A stretch of 31,679 nucleotides of DNA from an uncultured Selenomonadales bacterium (GCA_937915725.1 CALGGV010000101.1:1-31679); one strand, 5' to 3'. Shown: positions 1 through 8,904, counted from the stretch's first letter. Translations and numbers: made by a program. Notes: generated from the sequence alone by a model not told the origin.

Positions 1-349
1 GGAAAATTTGGGAATTTAATTCAAAAATCCCGCCTATTTTCAAAAAGAAGTAATTCCTTAGCAAAATCTTTCAAAACCGCGTGACGTTGAAATTTCACGC
101 CGAAAAATCGACGCTGGAAAATTTGGGAATTTAATCCAAAAAATCCCGCCTATTTTCAAAAAGAAATAATTTTCTTAGCAAAATCTTTCAAAACCGCGTT
201 ACGTTGAAATTTCACGCCGAAAAATCGACGCTGGAAAATTTGGGAATTTAATTCAAAAATCCCGCCTATTTTCAAAAAGAAGTAATTTCCTTAGCAAAAT
301 CATTTAAAAGCCGCGTGACGTTGAAATTTTCTGCCAAAAAATCGATTTT
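1..349. repeat. Three ~116 bp tandem repeats upstream of fliP
   Basis: Near-identical units start at 1, 116 and 233 (periods 115 and 117). Each begins GGAAAATTTGGGAATTTAA and contains a GCGTGA...TCACGC inverted repeat (units 2 and 3 vary in this arm) and a GCC(G/A)AAAAATCGA tail. The third unit diverges after about 330 and runs into a CTGCC/GGCAG hairpin at 330-359. The array may extend left of the window. No gene is seen in 1-422. The period is not a multiple of three and reading frames break between units, so I consider it non-coding. Confidence 0.9.
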
Positions 350-422
350 AAACGGCAGGCTTGAAAATTTGCATTAAAAAATTTTAATTTAAGTTTTTAC
401 ACTGAAGGGAGCACAAAACGGC

Positions 423-1172
423 TTGAATCGAAAATATTTTATAATTTGCATAGTCGGAATTTTATTTGTGCTTTCAAATGTTGCAGGCGCAGAACCGCTA
501 ATCCCGCGCATCAACTTAGAATTGGGCACAGCTGAAAATTCTCAAGACGTTTCATCGACTTTGCAAGTTATCGCCTTGTTGACAATTCTAACAATCGTAC
601 CCGGAATTTTGATAATGACAACTTCATTTATCAGAATCGTTGTTGTAATAGGATTTTTGAGAAACGCGCTTGCAACTCAAAACGTCCCGCCAAATCAAGT
701 TATTTTGGGGCTTGCAATGTTTATGACTTTTTACATTATGGCACCTTATTGGAGTCAAGCCAATGAACAGGGAATACAGCCATATTTGGCAGGCGAAATT
801 TCGCAGGAAGAGGCACTTGAAAAAACTTTCGAGCCAATTCGAGAATTTATGTTTAAGCAAACGCGAGAATCAGACCTTGCACTTTTTGTAAATTTATCTG
901 AATCAGAAAGACCACAAACTCAAGAAGACGTTTCAACTTTTGTATTAATCCCCGCGTTTATGATTAGCGAACTTAAAACCGGTTTTCAAATTGGCTTTAT
1001 GATTTACGTACCGTTCATAGTTATTGATATGATTGTTGCAACTACGCTTATGTCAATGGGTATGATGATGTTACCGCCGGTTATGATTTCTCTACCGTTC
1101 AAAATTTTGCTTTTCGTTATGATTGACGGCTGGCACTTGCTGATAAATTCGATAATTGTAAGTTTCAGGTGA
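423..1172 (+). CDS. fliP: Flagellar type III export protein FliP
   Basis: FliP is a core inner-membrane subunit of the flagellar export gate, forming the FliP5-FliQ4-FliR1 complex. The 249-aa product has a cleavable signal peptide, as is usual for FliP, ending near residue 23 (VAGAEP), followed by hydrophobic segments around 50-110 and 185-245. The conserved FliP stretch VPGILIMTTSFIRIVVV is present. The start is TTG at 423, with a GAAGGGA ribosome site at 404-410. It is the first gene of a cluster; fliQ begins 6 bp after its stop. FliO is not visible upstream, where only tandem repeats occur. Confidence 0.96.
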   Translation: MNRKYFIICIVGILFVLSNVAGAEPLIPRINLELGTAENSQDVSSTLQVIALLTILTIVPGILIMTTSFIRIVVVIGFLRNALATQNVPPNQVILGLAMFMTFYIMAPYWSQANEQGIQPYLAGEISQEEALEKTFEPIREFMFKQTRESDLALFVNLSESERPQTQEDVSTFVLIPAFMISELKTGFQIGFMIYVPFIVIDMIVATTLMSMGMMMLPPVMISLPFKILLFVMIDGWHLLINSIIVSFR

Positions 1173-1178
1173 TAAAAA

Positions 1179-1448
1179 ATGTCTGGAGATTTAGTAATTC
1201 AAATTGGACAAGAGGCATTAATGGTTGTGCTGATAATTTGCGCGCCAATGTTGGGGCTCGGTTTAACTGTCGGCTTAATGGTCAGCGTCTTTCAAGCTAC
1301 TACTTCAATTCAAGAACAAACTTTGGCGTTCATACCAAAAATTATTGCAGTATTCGTGGCAATTTTAATTTTTGGACCGTGGATGCTTAGAATTATGGTT
1401 GAATTTTTCACCGGAATTTTTACAAATTTACCAATGCGAATAGGATAA
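1179..1448 (+). CDS. fliQ: Flagellar export protein FliQ
   Basis: FliQ is a small two-helix membrane subunit of the flagellar export gate. The 89-aa length matches the family. Two hydrophobic segments lie at about 14-40 and 50-75, with the characteristic QATTSIQEQTLAFIPKI motif between them. It sits between fliP and fliR with gaps of 6 bp on either side, so co-translation with its gate partners is likely. Confidence 0.95.
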   Translation: MSGDLVIQIGQEALMVVLIICAPMLGLGLTVGLMVSVFQATTSIQEQTLAFIPKIIAVFVAILIFGPWMLRIMVEFFTGIFTNLPMRIG

Positions 1449-1454
1449 CTAACT

Positions 1455-2249
1455 TTGACAGAAATTGATTTTTACGATATTTATCAAGGGCAGTTGGCGG
1501 CGTTTTTGCTTGTCTTGACTCGTACCAGTGGAATTTTTTTAATTTCGCCTTTTTTTGGCAGTTTAAATATCCCAATACAAATGCGCGCAGGCGTAGCAAT
1601 AGCAATGGCGTTTGTAACTTTCCCTGTGATTGTTGCACAAACAACCGTAACTGCGCCGGATTCTATCTTAATGTTTGCCGGTACTGTCGCGCAGGAACTT
1701 TTTATTGGCTGGATGATTGGCTTTATTGGCTTTGTTGTCTTTGCCGCAATTAATATGGCAGGAAAAATTATGGATATGCAGGTAGGTTTTTCTGTTGCAA
1801 ATGTCATGGATCCGACTTCCGGTCAGCAGTCTCCGCTTATCGGAAGTTTTCTTTATAATTTGACGGTAATTTATTTTTTGGTTGTCAACGGACACCACAT
1901 AATTATTTCTGCGCTAATCGAAAGTTTCAACAGAATCCCGCTTGACGGCTTAATTTGGAATGAAACCATTGCAAGTTTTATTGGCGATTTAACTGCAGGA
2001 GTTTTTCTTGTCGGAATGAAAATTGCAATGCCCGTAACTTTTTCAATTTTGCTTGTCAACGTAGGAATGGGAATTTTAGCGCGCACAATGCCGCAGATGA
2101 ATATTTTCGTTGTCGGTATACCGTTACATTTAACTATTGGAATTTTTATGTTGTCAATGTTACTTCCATTTTTTGTTTTGTTTTTGGACGTGATGTTTAA
2201 TGATATTTACGCAAGTATTGCAACCGCACTTAAGCTCCTTTCGCCTTGA
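1455..2249 (+). CDS. fliR: Flagellar export protein FliR
   Basis: FliR is the single-copy subunit of the flagellar export gate and contacts FlhB. The 264-aa product is highly hydrophobic with about six membrane segments and the family stretch VGFSVANVMDPTSGQQSPL. The start is TTG at 1455, 6 bp after fliQ, with a weak AGGA upstream. Its 3' end overlaps the flhB reading frame in a different phase. Confidence 0.95.
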   Translation: MTEIDFYDIYQGQLAAFLLVLTRTSGIFLISPFFGSLNIPIQMRAGVAIAMAFVTFPVIVAQTTVTAPDSILMFAGTVAQELFIGWMIGFIGFVVFAAINMAGKIMDMQVGFSVANVMDPTSGQQSPLIGSFLYNLTVIYFLVVNGHHIIISALIESFNRIPLDGLIWNETIASFIGDLTAGVFLVGMKIAMPVTFSILLVNVGMGILARTMPQMNIFVVGIPLHLTIGIFMLSMLLPFFVLFLDVMFNDIYASIATALKLLSP

Positions 2250-3363
2250 AAAATCTGAAAACCTGTGCGAAAATTTTTTTGATTTACAAAAATTCGCAGA
2301 GGGCGGCGACAAAACAGAACAACCTACTGATAAAAAACGCCGCGACGCCAGAAATAAAGGGCAGGTTGCAAGAAGTCAGGAACTAAACGCCGCCTTTGTA
2401 CTTTTGGCGGGATTTTTCGCTATCAGAGTTTTATGGGAATACATTTACACAAATATTGCCGAGTATTCGGCGTACATTTTAGCCAATCTTGCAACAGTTT
2501 CAGTTTCAAATGAGGCAATTATGGAAATATTTTTGGGAATTGTAATGCTGATGGTAAAAACCGCCTTCCCTATTATGTTTGGAATTATGATTTTCGGTCT
2601 GGGAATAAGTTTTTATCAAGTAGGATTCGTTATTTCAACTGAAAAATTGGAGCCGAAACTTGACAACCTCAATCCTATAAACGGATTCGGCAGAATTTTT
2701 TCTAAGCGTTCACTGGTTGAACTTTTTAAATCGCTTTTCAAAATTTTAATCATAGGATTTTTTTTGTACCTTTACTTAAAAGATGAAATACCATTTATGC
2801 CGTATTTCATTTATTACGATTTACCTTATAGCTTAGCGGAAATTGCAGACAAAATTTTTACAATGGCGTTTCAAGTTATCGGCGTCATAATGGTATTGGC
2901 GGGCTTAGACTACGCTTACCAAATTTGGCAAACTACGCAAGACTTGATGATGACAAAACAGGAAGTCAAAGACGAATACAAACAAACTGAAGGCGATCCG
3001 CAAATTAAAGGTAAAATCAAACAAAAACAACGTCAAATGGCAATGAGCCGAATGATGCAGGAAGTTCCAAAAGCTGACGTTATCGTAACAAACCCAACAC
3101 ATTTTGCGGTTGCTTTACTTTATGAGCAGGGAATGTCCGCCCCAAAAGTTTTGGCAAAAGGACAAGATTTAGTTGCTCAAAGAATTAAAGAAATTGCCCG
3201 CGAAAATAATGTTGCAATAGTTGAAAATAAACCGCTGGCACGCGCCCTTTTCGACACTGTAGAAATTGGCGGATTCGTACCGGAGGAATTATATAAAGCT
3301 GTGGCGGAAGTTTTGGCTTACGTCTACAAACTCAAACATAAAAAAATAGGGGCTAAAAGATAA
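2200..3363 (+). CDS. flhB: Flagellar export switch protein FlhB
   Basis: FlhB is the export-gate protein that switches substrate specificity after self-cleavage at NPTH. The conserved N-terminal FlhB region (DLQKFAEGGDKTEQPTDKKR) begins near codon 28 of this frame. Four membrane segments follow, and the cytoplasmic domain has an intact NPTH at residues 298-301. The start is uncertain. The only in-frame ATG, at 2200, lies inside fliR and adds about 27 atypical residues (50 bp overlap). Family alignment points to initiation near 2263-2281, where only a CTG (2263) is available. Translational coupling to fliR is an alternative. Confidence 0.93.
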   Translation: MIFTQVLQPHLSSFRLEKSENLCENFFDLQKFAEGGDKTEQPTDKKRRDARNKGQVARSQELNAAFVLLAGFFAIRVLWEYIYTNIAEYSAYILANLATVSVSNEAIMEIFLGIVMLMVKTAFPIMFGIMIFGLGISFYQVGFVISTEKLEPKLDNLNPINGFGRIFSKRSLVELFKSLFKILIIGFFLYLYLKDEIPFMPYFIYYDLPYSLAEIADKIFTMAFQVIGVIMVLAGLDYAYQIWQTTQDLMMTKQEVKDEYKQTEGDPQIKGKIKQKQRQMAMSRMMQEVPKADVIVTNPTHFAVALLYEQGMSAPKVLAKGQDLVAQRIKEIARENNVAIVENKPLARALFDTVEIGGFVPEELYKAVAEVLAYVYKLKHKKIGAKR

Positions 3364-3448
3364 AGGCTAAATACTAAGGATTAGGAAATAAGGACTAGTG
3401 AAAATTCCCCTAGCCCCTAGCCCTTAGCCCCTAGCCCCTAATCCTTAA
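3362..3448. repeat. Heptamer-repeat hairpin element (A)
   Basis: The flhB-flhA spacer consists of short units with 7-nt spacing. The left arm reads AAGGCTA, AATACTA, AGGATTA, GGAAATA, AGGACTA; after an A/T-rich loop the right arm is CCCCTAG, CCCCTAG, CCCTTAG, CCCCTAG, CCCCTAA. The arms are roughly complementary, so a long imperfect hairpin can form. See elements B-E for the same architecture. Confidence 0.85.
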
Positions 3449-3473
3449 AAATCGACTGAAAGGAGAAATTTCA

Positions 3474-5561
3474 ATGGCTGCGCCAGAAGGAACTTTGCAG
3501 AGTGATTCAACTTTAGGTTCGTTCATTCAAAGATACAGCGACGTAATCATAGCATTAACACTTGTAATGATTGTAATAATGATGATTATCCCGCTGCCAA
3601 CTGCGCTCCTCGATGTTCTAATTTGCTTAAACATTACCATTGCGCTTGTTGTCATCATGAGTGCAATTTACAACGAAGAGGCACTGGATTTATCGGTTTT
3701 CCCGTCATTACTTTTAGTAACAACGCTATTCAGATTGGCGTTAAATATTTCGTCAACACGTTTAATTTTGCTGAATGGTTACGCCGGAGAAGTTATAACG
3801 GCGTTTGGTAATTTCGTTGTTGGTGGTAATCCGGTTGTCGGTTTTATTATGTTTATCATTTTGGTTATCATAAATTTTATCGTCATAACGAAAGGCTCGG
3901 AGCGCGTTGCTGAAGTTTCTGCACGTTTTACTTTGGACGCTATGCCCGGTAAACAAATGGCGATTGACGCGGATTTAAACCAAGGCGCAATTACTGACGC
4001 AGAGGCAAAAGTTCGCCGTCAAAAAATCCAACGTGAGGCTGACTTCTTCGGCGCAATGGACGGCGCGTCAAAATTTGTTAAAGGCGATGCTATAGCCGCT
4101 ATTGTCATTATGTTAATAAATATTGGCGGCGGCTTTGTAATTGGTATGGTTCAACGTGATATGGACGCTACAACGGCGTTAAATACTTACACGCTTTTAA
4201 CCGTTGGTGAAGGGCTTGTCAGCCAAATTCCTGCGCTTTTAATTTCAACTGCAACCGGTATTATCGTTACTCGCGCCGCGTCTGAAGGCAATTTGGGTAG
4301 TGATATTGTCAACCAGCTTTTCACTAACGAAAGAATTTTCTTCATTAACGCCGGCGTTTTGGCAATGTTATCGATTGTACCTGGCTTGCCCGGTATTCCA
4401 TTTTTTACACTGGCTGTAATTTGCGGTTTTATCGGCTACAGCTTGCACAGAAAATCCGTTGCACAAATGGAAGAAGAAACGCCCAGCGAAAGAGAATCGC
4501 AAGCTAAGGCAGAGGCTACACGCCCTGAAAATATCGTTTCACTGTTGCAAGTTGATCCAATGGAATTAGAAATTGGTTATTCGTTAATCCCGCTGGTTGA
4601 CACTGTACAGGGCGGCGATTTACTTGATAGAATTGTTATGATTCGCAGGCAATGCGCACTTGAATTAGGCTTAGTTGTACCGACAATTCGTATTCGTGAT
4701 AATATTCAAATTAAACCAAATTCTTACATAATCAAATTGAAGGGTATGGAAATTGCACGCGGCGAATTAATGTTAGACCATTTTTTGGCTATGAATTCCG
4801 GTACAGTTTTTGAAGAAATTCCCGGTATTGAAACAACCGAGCCGGCGTTTGGACTGCCCGCGCTGTGGATTCCGGAAAGTCAACGTGAACAAGCTGAATT
4901 AAATGGTTATACGGTTGTTGACGCAGTTTCAGTTTTGGCAACACATTTAACCGAAATTATTAAACAACACGCCTCTGAAATTCTCGGACGTCAAGAAACT
5001 CAAAATCTTATTGACAACCTTGCAAAAACTCATCAATCGCTTGTACAGGAAGTTATTCCGGAACTTTTGGGCGTCGGCGAAGTTCAAAAAGTTTTGGCTT
5101 ACTTACTTGACGAAAGAATTTCAATTCGTGATATGGCAACGATTATGGAAGTTTTGTCAGATTACGCCCGCGTTACAAAAGACCCCGAAATTTTAACAGA
5201 ATACGTACGCCACGCAATGGCGCGTCAAATTTCAGCACAAGTTGTTCAAGGAAATATTTTGCCGTGCATTACGCTTGATCCCGCGCTTGAAAATAGAATT
5301 GTTGGCGGCGTTCAACGTACGGATCACGGCTCCTACGTCAATTTAGATCCGGATTCAATGCGCCGTATGATTGCCTCGCTTAATTCTGAAATTGAAAAAG
5401 TTACAAATATGGGCTACCCGCCGGTTGTTTTGACAAGCCCTGCCGTTCGTTTGTATTTCAGAAAATTAGTTATACGTTCAGTTCCCGGACTTACCATTGT
5501 TTCACACGCTGAAATTAGCCAAACTGTTGAAATTCAAGTTCTCGGCGTTGTACGTCTGTAA
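3474..5561 (+). CDS. flhA: Flagellar export apparatus protein FlhA
   Basis: FlhA is the large export-gate component: an N-terminal membrane domain that uses the proton motive force, and a C-terminal cytosolic domain that docks chaperone-substrate complexes. The 695-aa length is typical. About eight membrane segments occupy residues 20-315, and the FHIPEP-family loop RFTLDAMPGKQMAIDADLN lies at 151-169. The cytosolic domain follows from about 330. A strong AAGGAG site precedes the ATG. It is separated from flhB by heptamer element A and from flhF by a dispersed repeat element. Confidence 0.97.
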   Translation: MAAPEGTLQSDSTLGSFIQRYSDVIIALTLVMIVIMMIIPLPTALLDVLICLNITIALVVIMSAIYNEEALDLSVFPSLLLVTTLFRLALNISSTRLILLNGYAGEVITAFGNFVVGGNPVVGFIMFIILVIINFIVITKGSERVAEVSARFTLDAMPGKQMAIDADLNQGAITDAEAKVRRQKIQREADFFGAMDGASKFVKGDAIAAIVIMLINIGGGFVIGMVQRDMDATTALNTYTLLTVGEGLVSQIPALLISTATGIIVTRAASEGNLGSDIVNQLFTNERIFFINAGVLAMLSIVPGLPGIPFFTLAVICGFIGYSLHRKSVAQMEEETPSERESQAKAEATRPENIVSLLQVDPMELEIGYSLIPLVDTVQGGDLLDRIVMIRRQCALELGLVVPTIRIRDNIQIKPNSYIIKLKGMEIARGELMLDHFLAMNSGTVFEEIPGIETTEPAFGLPALWIPESQREQAELNGYTVVDAVSVLATHLTEIIKQHASEILGRQETQNLIDNLAKTHQSLVQEVIPELLGVGEVQKVLAYLLDERISIRDMATIMEVLSDYARVTKDPEILTEYVRHAMARQISAQVVQGNILPCITLDPALENRIVGGVQRTDHGSYVNLDPDSMRRMIASLNSEIEKVTNMGYPPVVLTSPAVRLYFRKLVIRSVPGLTIVSHAEISQTVEIQVLGVVRL

Positions 5562-5593
5562 TTTATCAATTTTAAAATTAACACTCTAACCCC

Positions 5594-5795
5594 TAGGAGT
5601 TGTTTACAAAGATTTAAAAAATTAACAAGTCGGCATTTCTTTCTTTAGAAGAAAGAAACGCCTAGCAAAGAAAGAATCGACGCCCGCCTGCGTTTTTCGC
5701 GTCAAGCCAAAAGTAATTTGCAGGTTGCAGCCGCGTTTTCTCACGTTACCGCAGTTTTAAGTCACAAGCAAAAACGGAGTGCGGCGGGCGTCACC
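5594..5795 (+). repeat. Dispersed repeat element, copy 1 (right end truncated)
   Basis: It begins CTAG followed by TGTTTACAAA (5601-5610), then a TTTCTTTCT/AGAAGAAAGAAA palindrome, and ends at an inverted pair GACGCCCGCC / GGCGGGCGTC. The interior matches copy 2 at 14935-15204 over most of its length, including GCCGCGTTTTCTCACGTTACC. The right terminal repeat TTTGTAAACA found in copy 2 is absent here; the element stops just before the flhF ribosome site. It fills the whole flhA-flhF spacer; no gene is seen. Confidence 0.85.
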
Positions 5796-5835
5796 CTAAA
5801 ACCTAACACCTAAATTTTGGAGGTGACTTTTTAAG

Positions 5836-7440
5836 TTGCAGATAAAAGTTTTTAAAGCAGCAACAATGAAGGAGGCTGTAGCGGCAATGCGCGCCGAATT
5901 AGGCTCAAAGGCGGTTATCCTTCACAGCAAAAAATATAAAGAAAGTGGACTTTTGGGACTGCGTACGCGGGAAGTTGTGGAAATTACAGCCGCCGTTGAA
6001 GATTCGCCTTCTCAAGAAACAAAAGATATTCCAACTGCGCCGCCCGCGCCCACCGTTCAACCGGCAAATGTTGCCGCCGCCAAATACAAAAAGGCTGCCG
6101 CCGATTCTTCCAAAAATAAAAAAACAGAAACGCCGCCTGCTGACGATAAAAAAATTTCAGAGGCTGACGTTCAAAAACTTCAAAGTGTTTTAAAGCGCGT
6201 CAAAGAAAATTCGCCAATAGAAATTGAATCACAATCTGACGCCGAAATTTTAAATTCGCAGGAAGACCCTAAAAAAATTCCAACTGAAGGCCCTAAAAAA
6301 GGTTCACCGTCTGTAAAAAAATTTCAACCGGAACAAATAACCGCGACAGTGCCTCTAAAATCCACAGAAACGCCCCTTCAACCTTCGACAAGTGAAAGTT
6401 TACGTATTGATTCAAACGCGCCCGAAAATCCCCCAAAAATGGCTTTTACGCCGGAATTAATGCAACAGTTTCAATCTATGATGTTTGCCCAATTTCAACA
6501 AATGCAAGCCGCACAAAAACCGCCGGAAGTTCCCGCCGTTTCAAAATCTGAAAGTGTTACCGCTGAAATTGAAAGTCCGGAAAAAATCAGAATTAAACAA
6601 CTTGAAGAAGAAATTGCACAAATGAAATTAATGCTTGCAGAGGCATTAGGCAAAAATCAAAAAGCCGTTGTAACTTTGCAAGAGGCTCTCAAGCGTCAAG
6701 AAGTTAGTGAAGAAATTATTAATGAAATGGCTGATACTTCAGCTGATTATCAATCCAGCGCGGCAAAATGGACGCTCTCTTCATATTTCAGCGAACATAT
6801 AAAATTTTCTGATGGTATTCGTTTAAGTCGGCGAGGCGCAAAAATTGTAGCTTTAATTGGAACAACCGGCGTTGGAAAAACTACCACGCTTGCAAAAATC
6901 GCCGCTAAATTTGTTCTTGAACATGGAATTTCGCCCGCTTTAATCACGGCTGACACTTACAGAATTTCCGCCGTTGAACAGCTTAAAACTTATTCAGATA
7001 TTTTGGGACTGCCGCTTGAAATTGTCTACACTCCACAAGAATTGGCGTTGGCTATTGAACGTCATCAAGACAGCGAATTGATTTTAATCGACACGGCAGG
7101 GCGCAGCCAATACAGTGAGGCGCAAATGTTGGAATTGCAAGAATTTCTGAAAATTAATCCGCGTATCGAAAAACATCTTGCTATTAGCGCGTCAGTCAAA
7201 CTCAATGACGCCAAAGAAATTGTTAAAAAATTTTCTGCCGTTGAGCCGGAAAAAATTATTATTACAAAAATTGACGAAACGGGAAATTTCGGCACGGTTA
7301 TTAATCTTTTGCGCACTGAAAATTTGCCGCTATCTTATTTGACAACGGGGCAAAGTGTCCCCGACGATATAACTGTTGGCAGCGCAGATTCTCTAACAGA
7401 TTTAATGATTAGGAAAATTAACGCAGATTTAAAAAGTTAA
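5836..7440 (+). CDS. flhF: Flagellar biosynthesis GTPase FlhF
   Basis: FlhF is an SRP-type GTPase that controls the position and number of flagella. The N-terminal domain (1-55, MQIKVFKAATMKEAV...) is followed by a long variable Pro/Lys/Gln-rich B region to about 290, then the NG domain with P-loop GTTGVGKTT (342-350), DTAGRS and TKIDE. At 534 aa it is longer than many FlhF proteins because of the linker. Start TTG at 5836 is supported by GGAGGTGAC just upstream. It is the last flagellar gene here: flhG, which usually follows, is absent, and a terminator comes next. Confidence 0.95.
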   Translation: MQIKVFKAATMKEAVAAMRAELGSKAVILHSKKYKESGLLGLRTREVVEITAAVEDSPSQETKDIPTAPPAPTVQPANVAAAKYKKAAADSSKNKKTETPPADDKKISEADVQKLQSVLKRVKENSPIEIESQSDAEILNSQEDPKKIPTEGPKKGSPSVKKFQPEQITATVPLKSTETPLQPSTSESLRIDSNAPENPPKMAFTPELMQQFQSMMFAQFQQMQAAQKPPEVPAVSKSESVTAEIESPEKIRIKQLEEEIAQMKLMLAEALGKNQKAVVTLQEALKRQEVSEEIINEMADTSADYQSSAAKWTLSSYFSEHIKFSDGIRLSRRGAKIVALIGTTGVGKTTTLAKIAAKFVLEHGISPALITADTYRISAVEQLKTYSDILGLPLEIVYTPQELALAIERHQDSELILIDTAGRSQYSEAQMLELQEFLKINPRIEKHLAISASVKLNDAKEIVKKFSAVEPEKIIITKIDETGNFGTVINLLRTENLPLSYLTTGQSVPDDITVGSADSLTDLMIRKINADLKS

Positions 7441-7447
7441 AATAAAA

Positions 7448-7478
7448 AGCCGCTCGGTAAAAGCGGCTGATTTTTTTT
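7448..7478 (+). terminator. Rho-independent terminator after flhF
   Basis: A perfect 7-bp stem AGCCGCT / AGCGGCT with a 7-nt loop is followed by GA and eight T residues. It begins 8 bp after the flhF stop, and so ends the flagellar cluster. Confidence 0.92.
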
Positions 7479-7490
7479 GAAGTTAAAAAA

Positions 7491-7922
7491 TTAATCTGCA
7501 GTAACAATCGGCAATTCGCCCAACTGTTTTAAAAAGTCGTTCATTTCCTTAAAAGTTAAATCGTGTTCAATCGCCGAAATTACAACAGAATCCCACGGGT
7601 TGCGCGGGTACAAAATTCCGTAGCCGCCATAACGCAAAAGATATTGTGTCTCGTCTAGATTTAATTTCATTGCGCGTGAAATTGCCAATAATCTGGCGCG
7701 GGATGCTTTTTTTTTGCCGGAAAAAATATGATGAATATAACTTGGATCAACATTCAGTTCAAAGGCAATTTCTTTTCGCGTCAAATTTTTTTGGCTTAGA
7801 ATTTCACTTAAATATTTGTGCAATGGTCCGGAAAATTCAGATTGATTTACAGCTATAAAATTTTCAATGTCAGAATCGCTTTTTAATTCGTTAAAAAGTT
7901 CGCCGGTAGTTTTTTCACTCAT
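7491..7922 (-). CDS. Small HTH protein 1, divergent partner of kinase 1
   Basis: A 143-aa protein with an XRE-like helix-turn-helix at about 45-90 (NLTRKEIAFELNVDPSYIHH, then IFSGKKKASR) and a C-terminal segment carrying YPRNPWDSVVISAIEHDL. It is clearly homologous to the HTH protein at 11118-11552 over its whole length, including this tail (there YVRNEWDSIIFFALENHL). The start is set at ATG 7922 because GGAGG lies 7 bp upstream; an ATG at 7937 would leave that site inside the gene. It is divergent from kinase 1 with a 49-bp gap, so the two share a control region. A role as DNA-binding partner or substrate of the kinase is inference. Confidence 0.85.
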   Translation of the reverse strand: MSEKTTGELFNELKSDSDIENFIAVNQSEFSGPLHKYLSEILSQKNLTRKEIAFELNVDPSYIHHIFSGKKKASRARLLAISRAMKLNLDETQYLLRYGGYGILYPRNPWDSVVISAIEHDLTFKEMNDFLKQLGELPIVTAD

Positions 7923-7971
7923 AATTTTTGCCTCCATTGTGGTAAAATAAAAATTAAAAGGACGTGATAAA

Positions 7972-8847
7972 ATGAATCCGCTGGAAAATTTTTACGAAAT
8001 TATAGACGATTTAAAGCCGAATGGCAAAGTAAAACTTGCATATGACAGACGGGCGAAATTAATTTGCGTGATAAAGGAGCGAAGTTTGGAAGTGGCTAAA
8101 TTGTACGGGATTTTAAAAGCCGCCGCAATTCCGCATTTGCCGGAAATTTACCGCCTTGTAAAATTTAACAAAAAACTTTTTGTGGTTGAGGAATATATCG
8201 CCGGACGAACTCTCGAAGAAATTTTAAAGTACGAAAAAAATTTTGACGAAAAAAACACTGCCAATATTACGCGGCAAATTTGCCAATCTTTGAAAATTCT
8301 TCACGGCTATAAAATTATTCATCGGGATATAAAGCCTTCAAATATTATGTTGACGCGGGACGGCTTTATAAGGTTGATAGATTTTGGAATTTCAAGAATT
8401 GCGAAAGACGACAGCGACACTGATACAAATTTTTTGGGAACGCGGGGTTACGCGCCGCCCGAACAATATGGTTTTGGGCAAACTGATGCACGCAGTGATA
8501 TTTATTCTTTGGGCGTTTTAACTCAACGCTTGCTAGGCAAAAATTATCACGGCTGGTTGAAAAAAATTATTGAACGCTGTACACAATTTGACCCTGAAAA
8601 ACGTTACGATAGTGCAGAAAATTTGCTTGCAGATTTAGACAGGTGCAGTTGTAAACAGAATTTGAAACATTTGAAAAAAACTTCGATTGAAAATTTTTCT
8701 GAAAATAAACTTTCAACCGATGATAAACTTGATGAGTTTGTAGAAAAAATTGACGACCTTGACGCAATGTTTGATGAAATGTTTGACGAAATGTGCGCCG
8801 CGCTTGAAAAATTTCCCATTGACGATTTAAATTTTGACAAAAAATAA
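7972..8847 (+). CDS. Hanks-type Ser/Thr protein kinase 1 (cytosolic)
   Basis: A 291-aa eukaryotic-like kinase. Visible motifs: probable ATP-binding lysine K35 (CVIKERS), catalytic loop HRDIKPSN at 117-124, DFG at 137-139, activation segment GTRGYAPPEQ with APPE at 161-164, and DIYSLG at 176-181. The glycine-rich loop is not recognisable and the N-lobe is short. After about residue 230 there is an acidic tail (DDLDAMFDEMFDEM) and no membrane segment, so it is expected in the cytosol. It is transcribed away from HTH protein 1. All residues needed for catalysis appear present; the substrate is unknown, with the adjacent HTH protein the obvious candidate (inference). Confidence 0.9.
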   Translation: MNPLENFYEIIDDLKPNGKVKLAYDRRAKLICVIKERSLEVAKLYGILKAAAIPHLPEIYRLVKFNKKLFVVEEYIAGRTLEEILKYEKNFDEKNTANITRQICQSLKILHGYKIIHRDIKPSNIMLTRDGFIRLIDFGISRIAKDDSDTDTNFLGTRGYAPPEQYGFGQTDARSDIYSLGVLTQRLLGKNYHGWLKKIIERCTQFDPEKRYDSAENLLADLDRCSCKQNLKHLKKTSIENFSENKLSTDDKLDEFVEKIDDLDAMFDEMFDEMCAALEKFPIDDLNFDKK

Positions 8848-8850
8848 AAA

Positions 8851-8883
8851 ATCCCACTTCTCAAAGTGAGATTAAAAATTTTT
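8851..8883. terminator. Bidirectional terminator between kinase 1 and the zinc-ribbon gene
   Basis: Stem ATCCCACTT / AAGTGAGAT (one mismatch) has A-rich sequence to its left, giving a T-run when read on the minus strand, and ATTTTTG to its right. It separates the convergent kinase 1 and zinc-ribbon genes. Confidence 0.75.
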
Positions 8884-8904
8884 GTCATTTGAATTTTAAA
8901 TAAA

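Noticed and set aside
1..349. Coding repeats in the left-edge array (a minus-strand frame of about 25 codons starting at a GTG)
   Set aside because: Unit lengths of 115 and 117 bp shift the frame, and stops appear in the other units.
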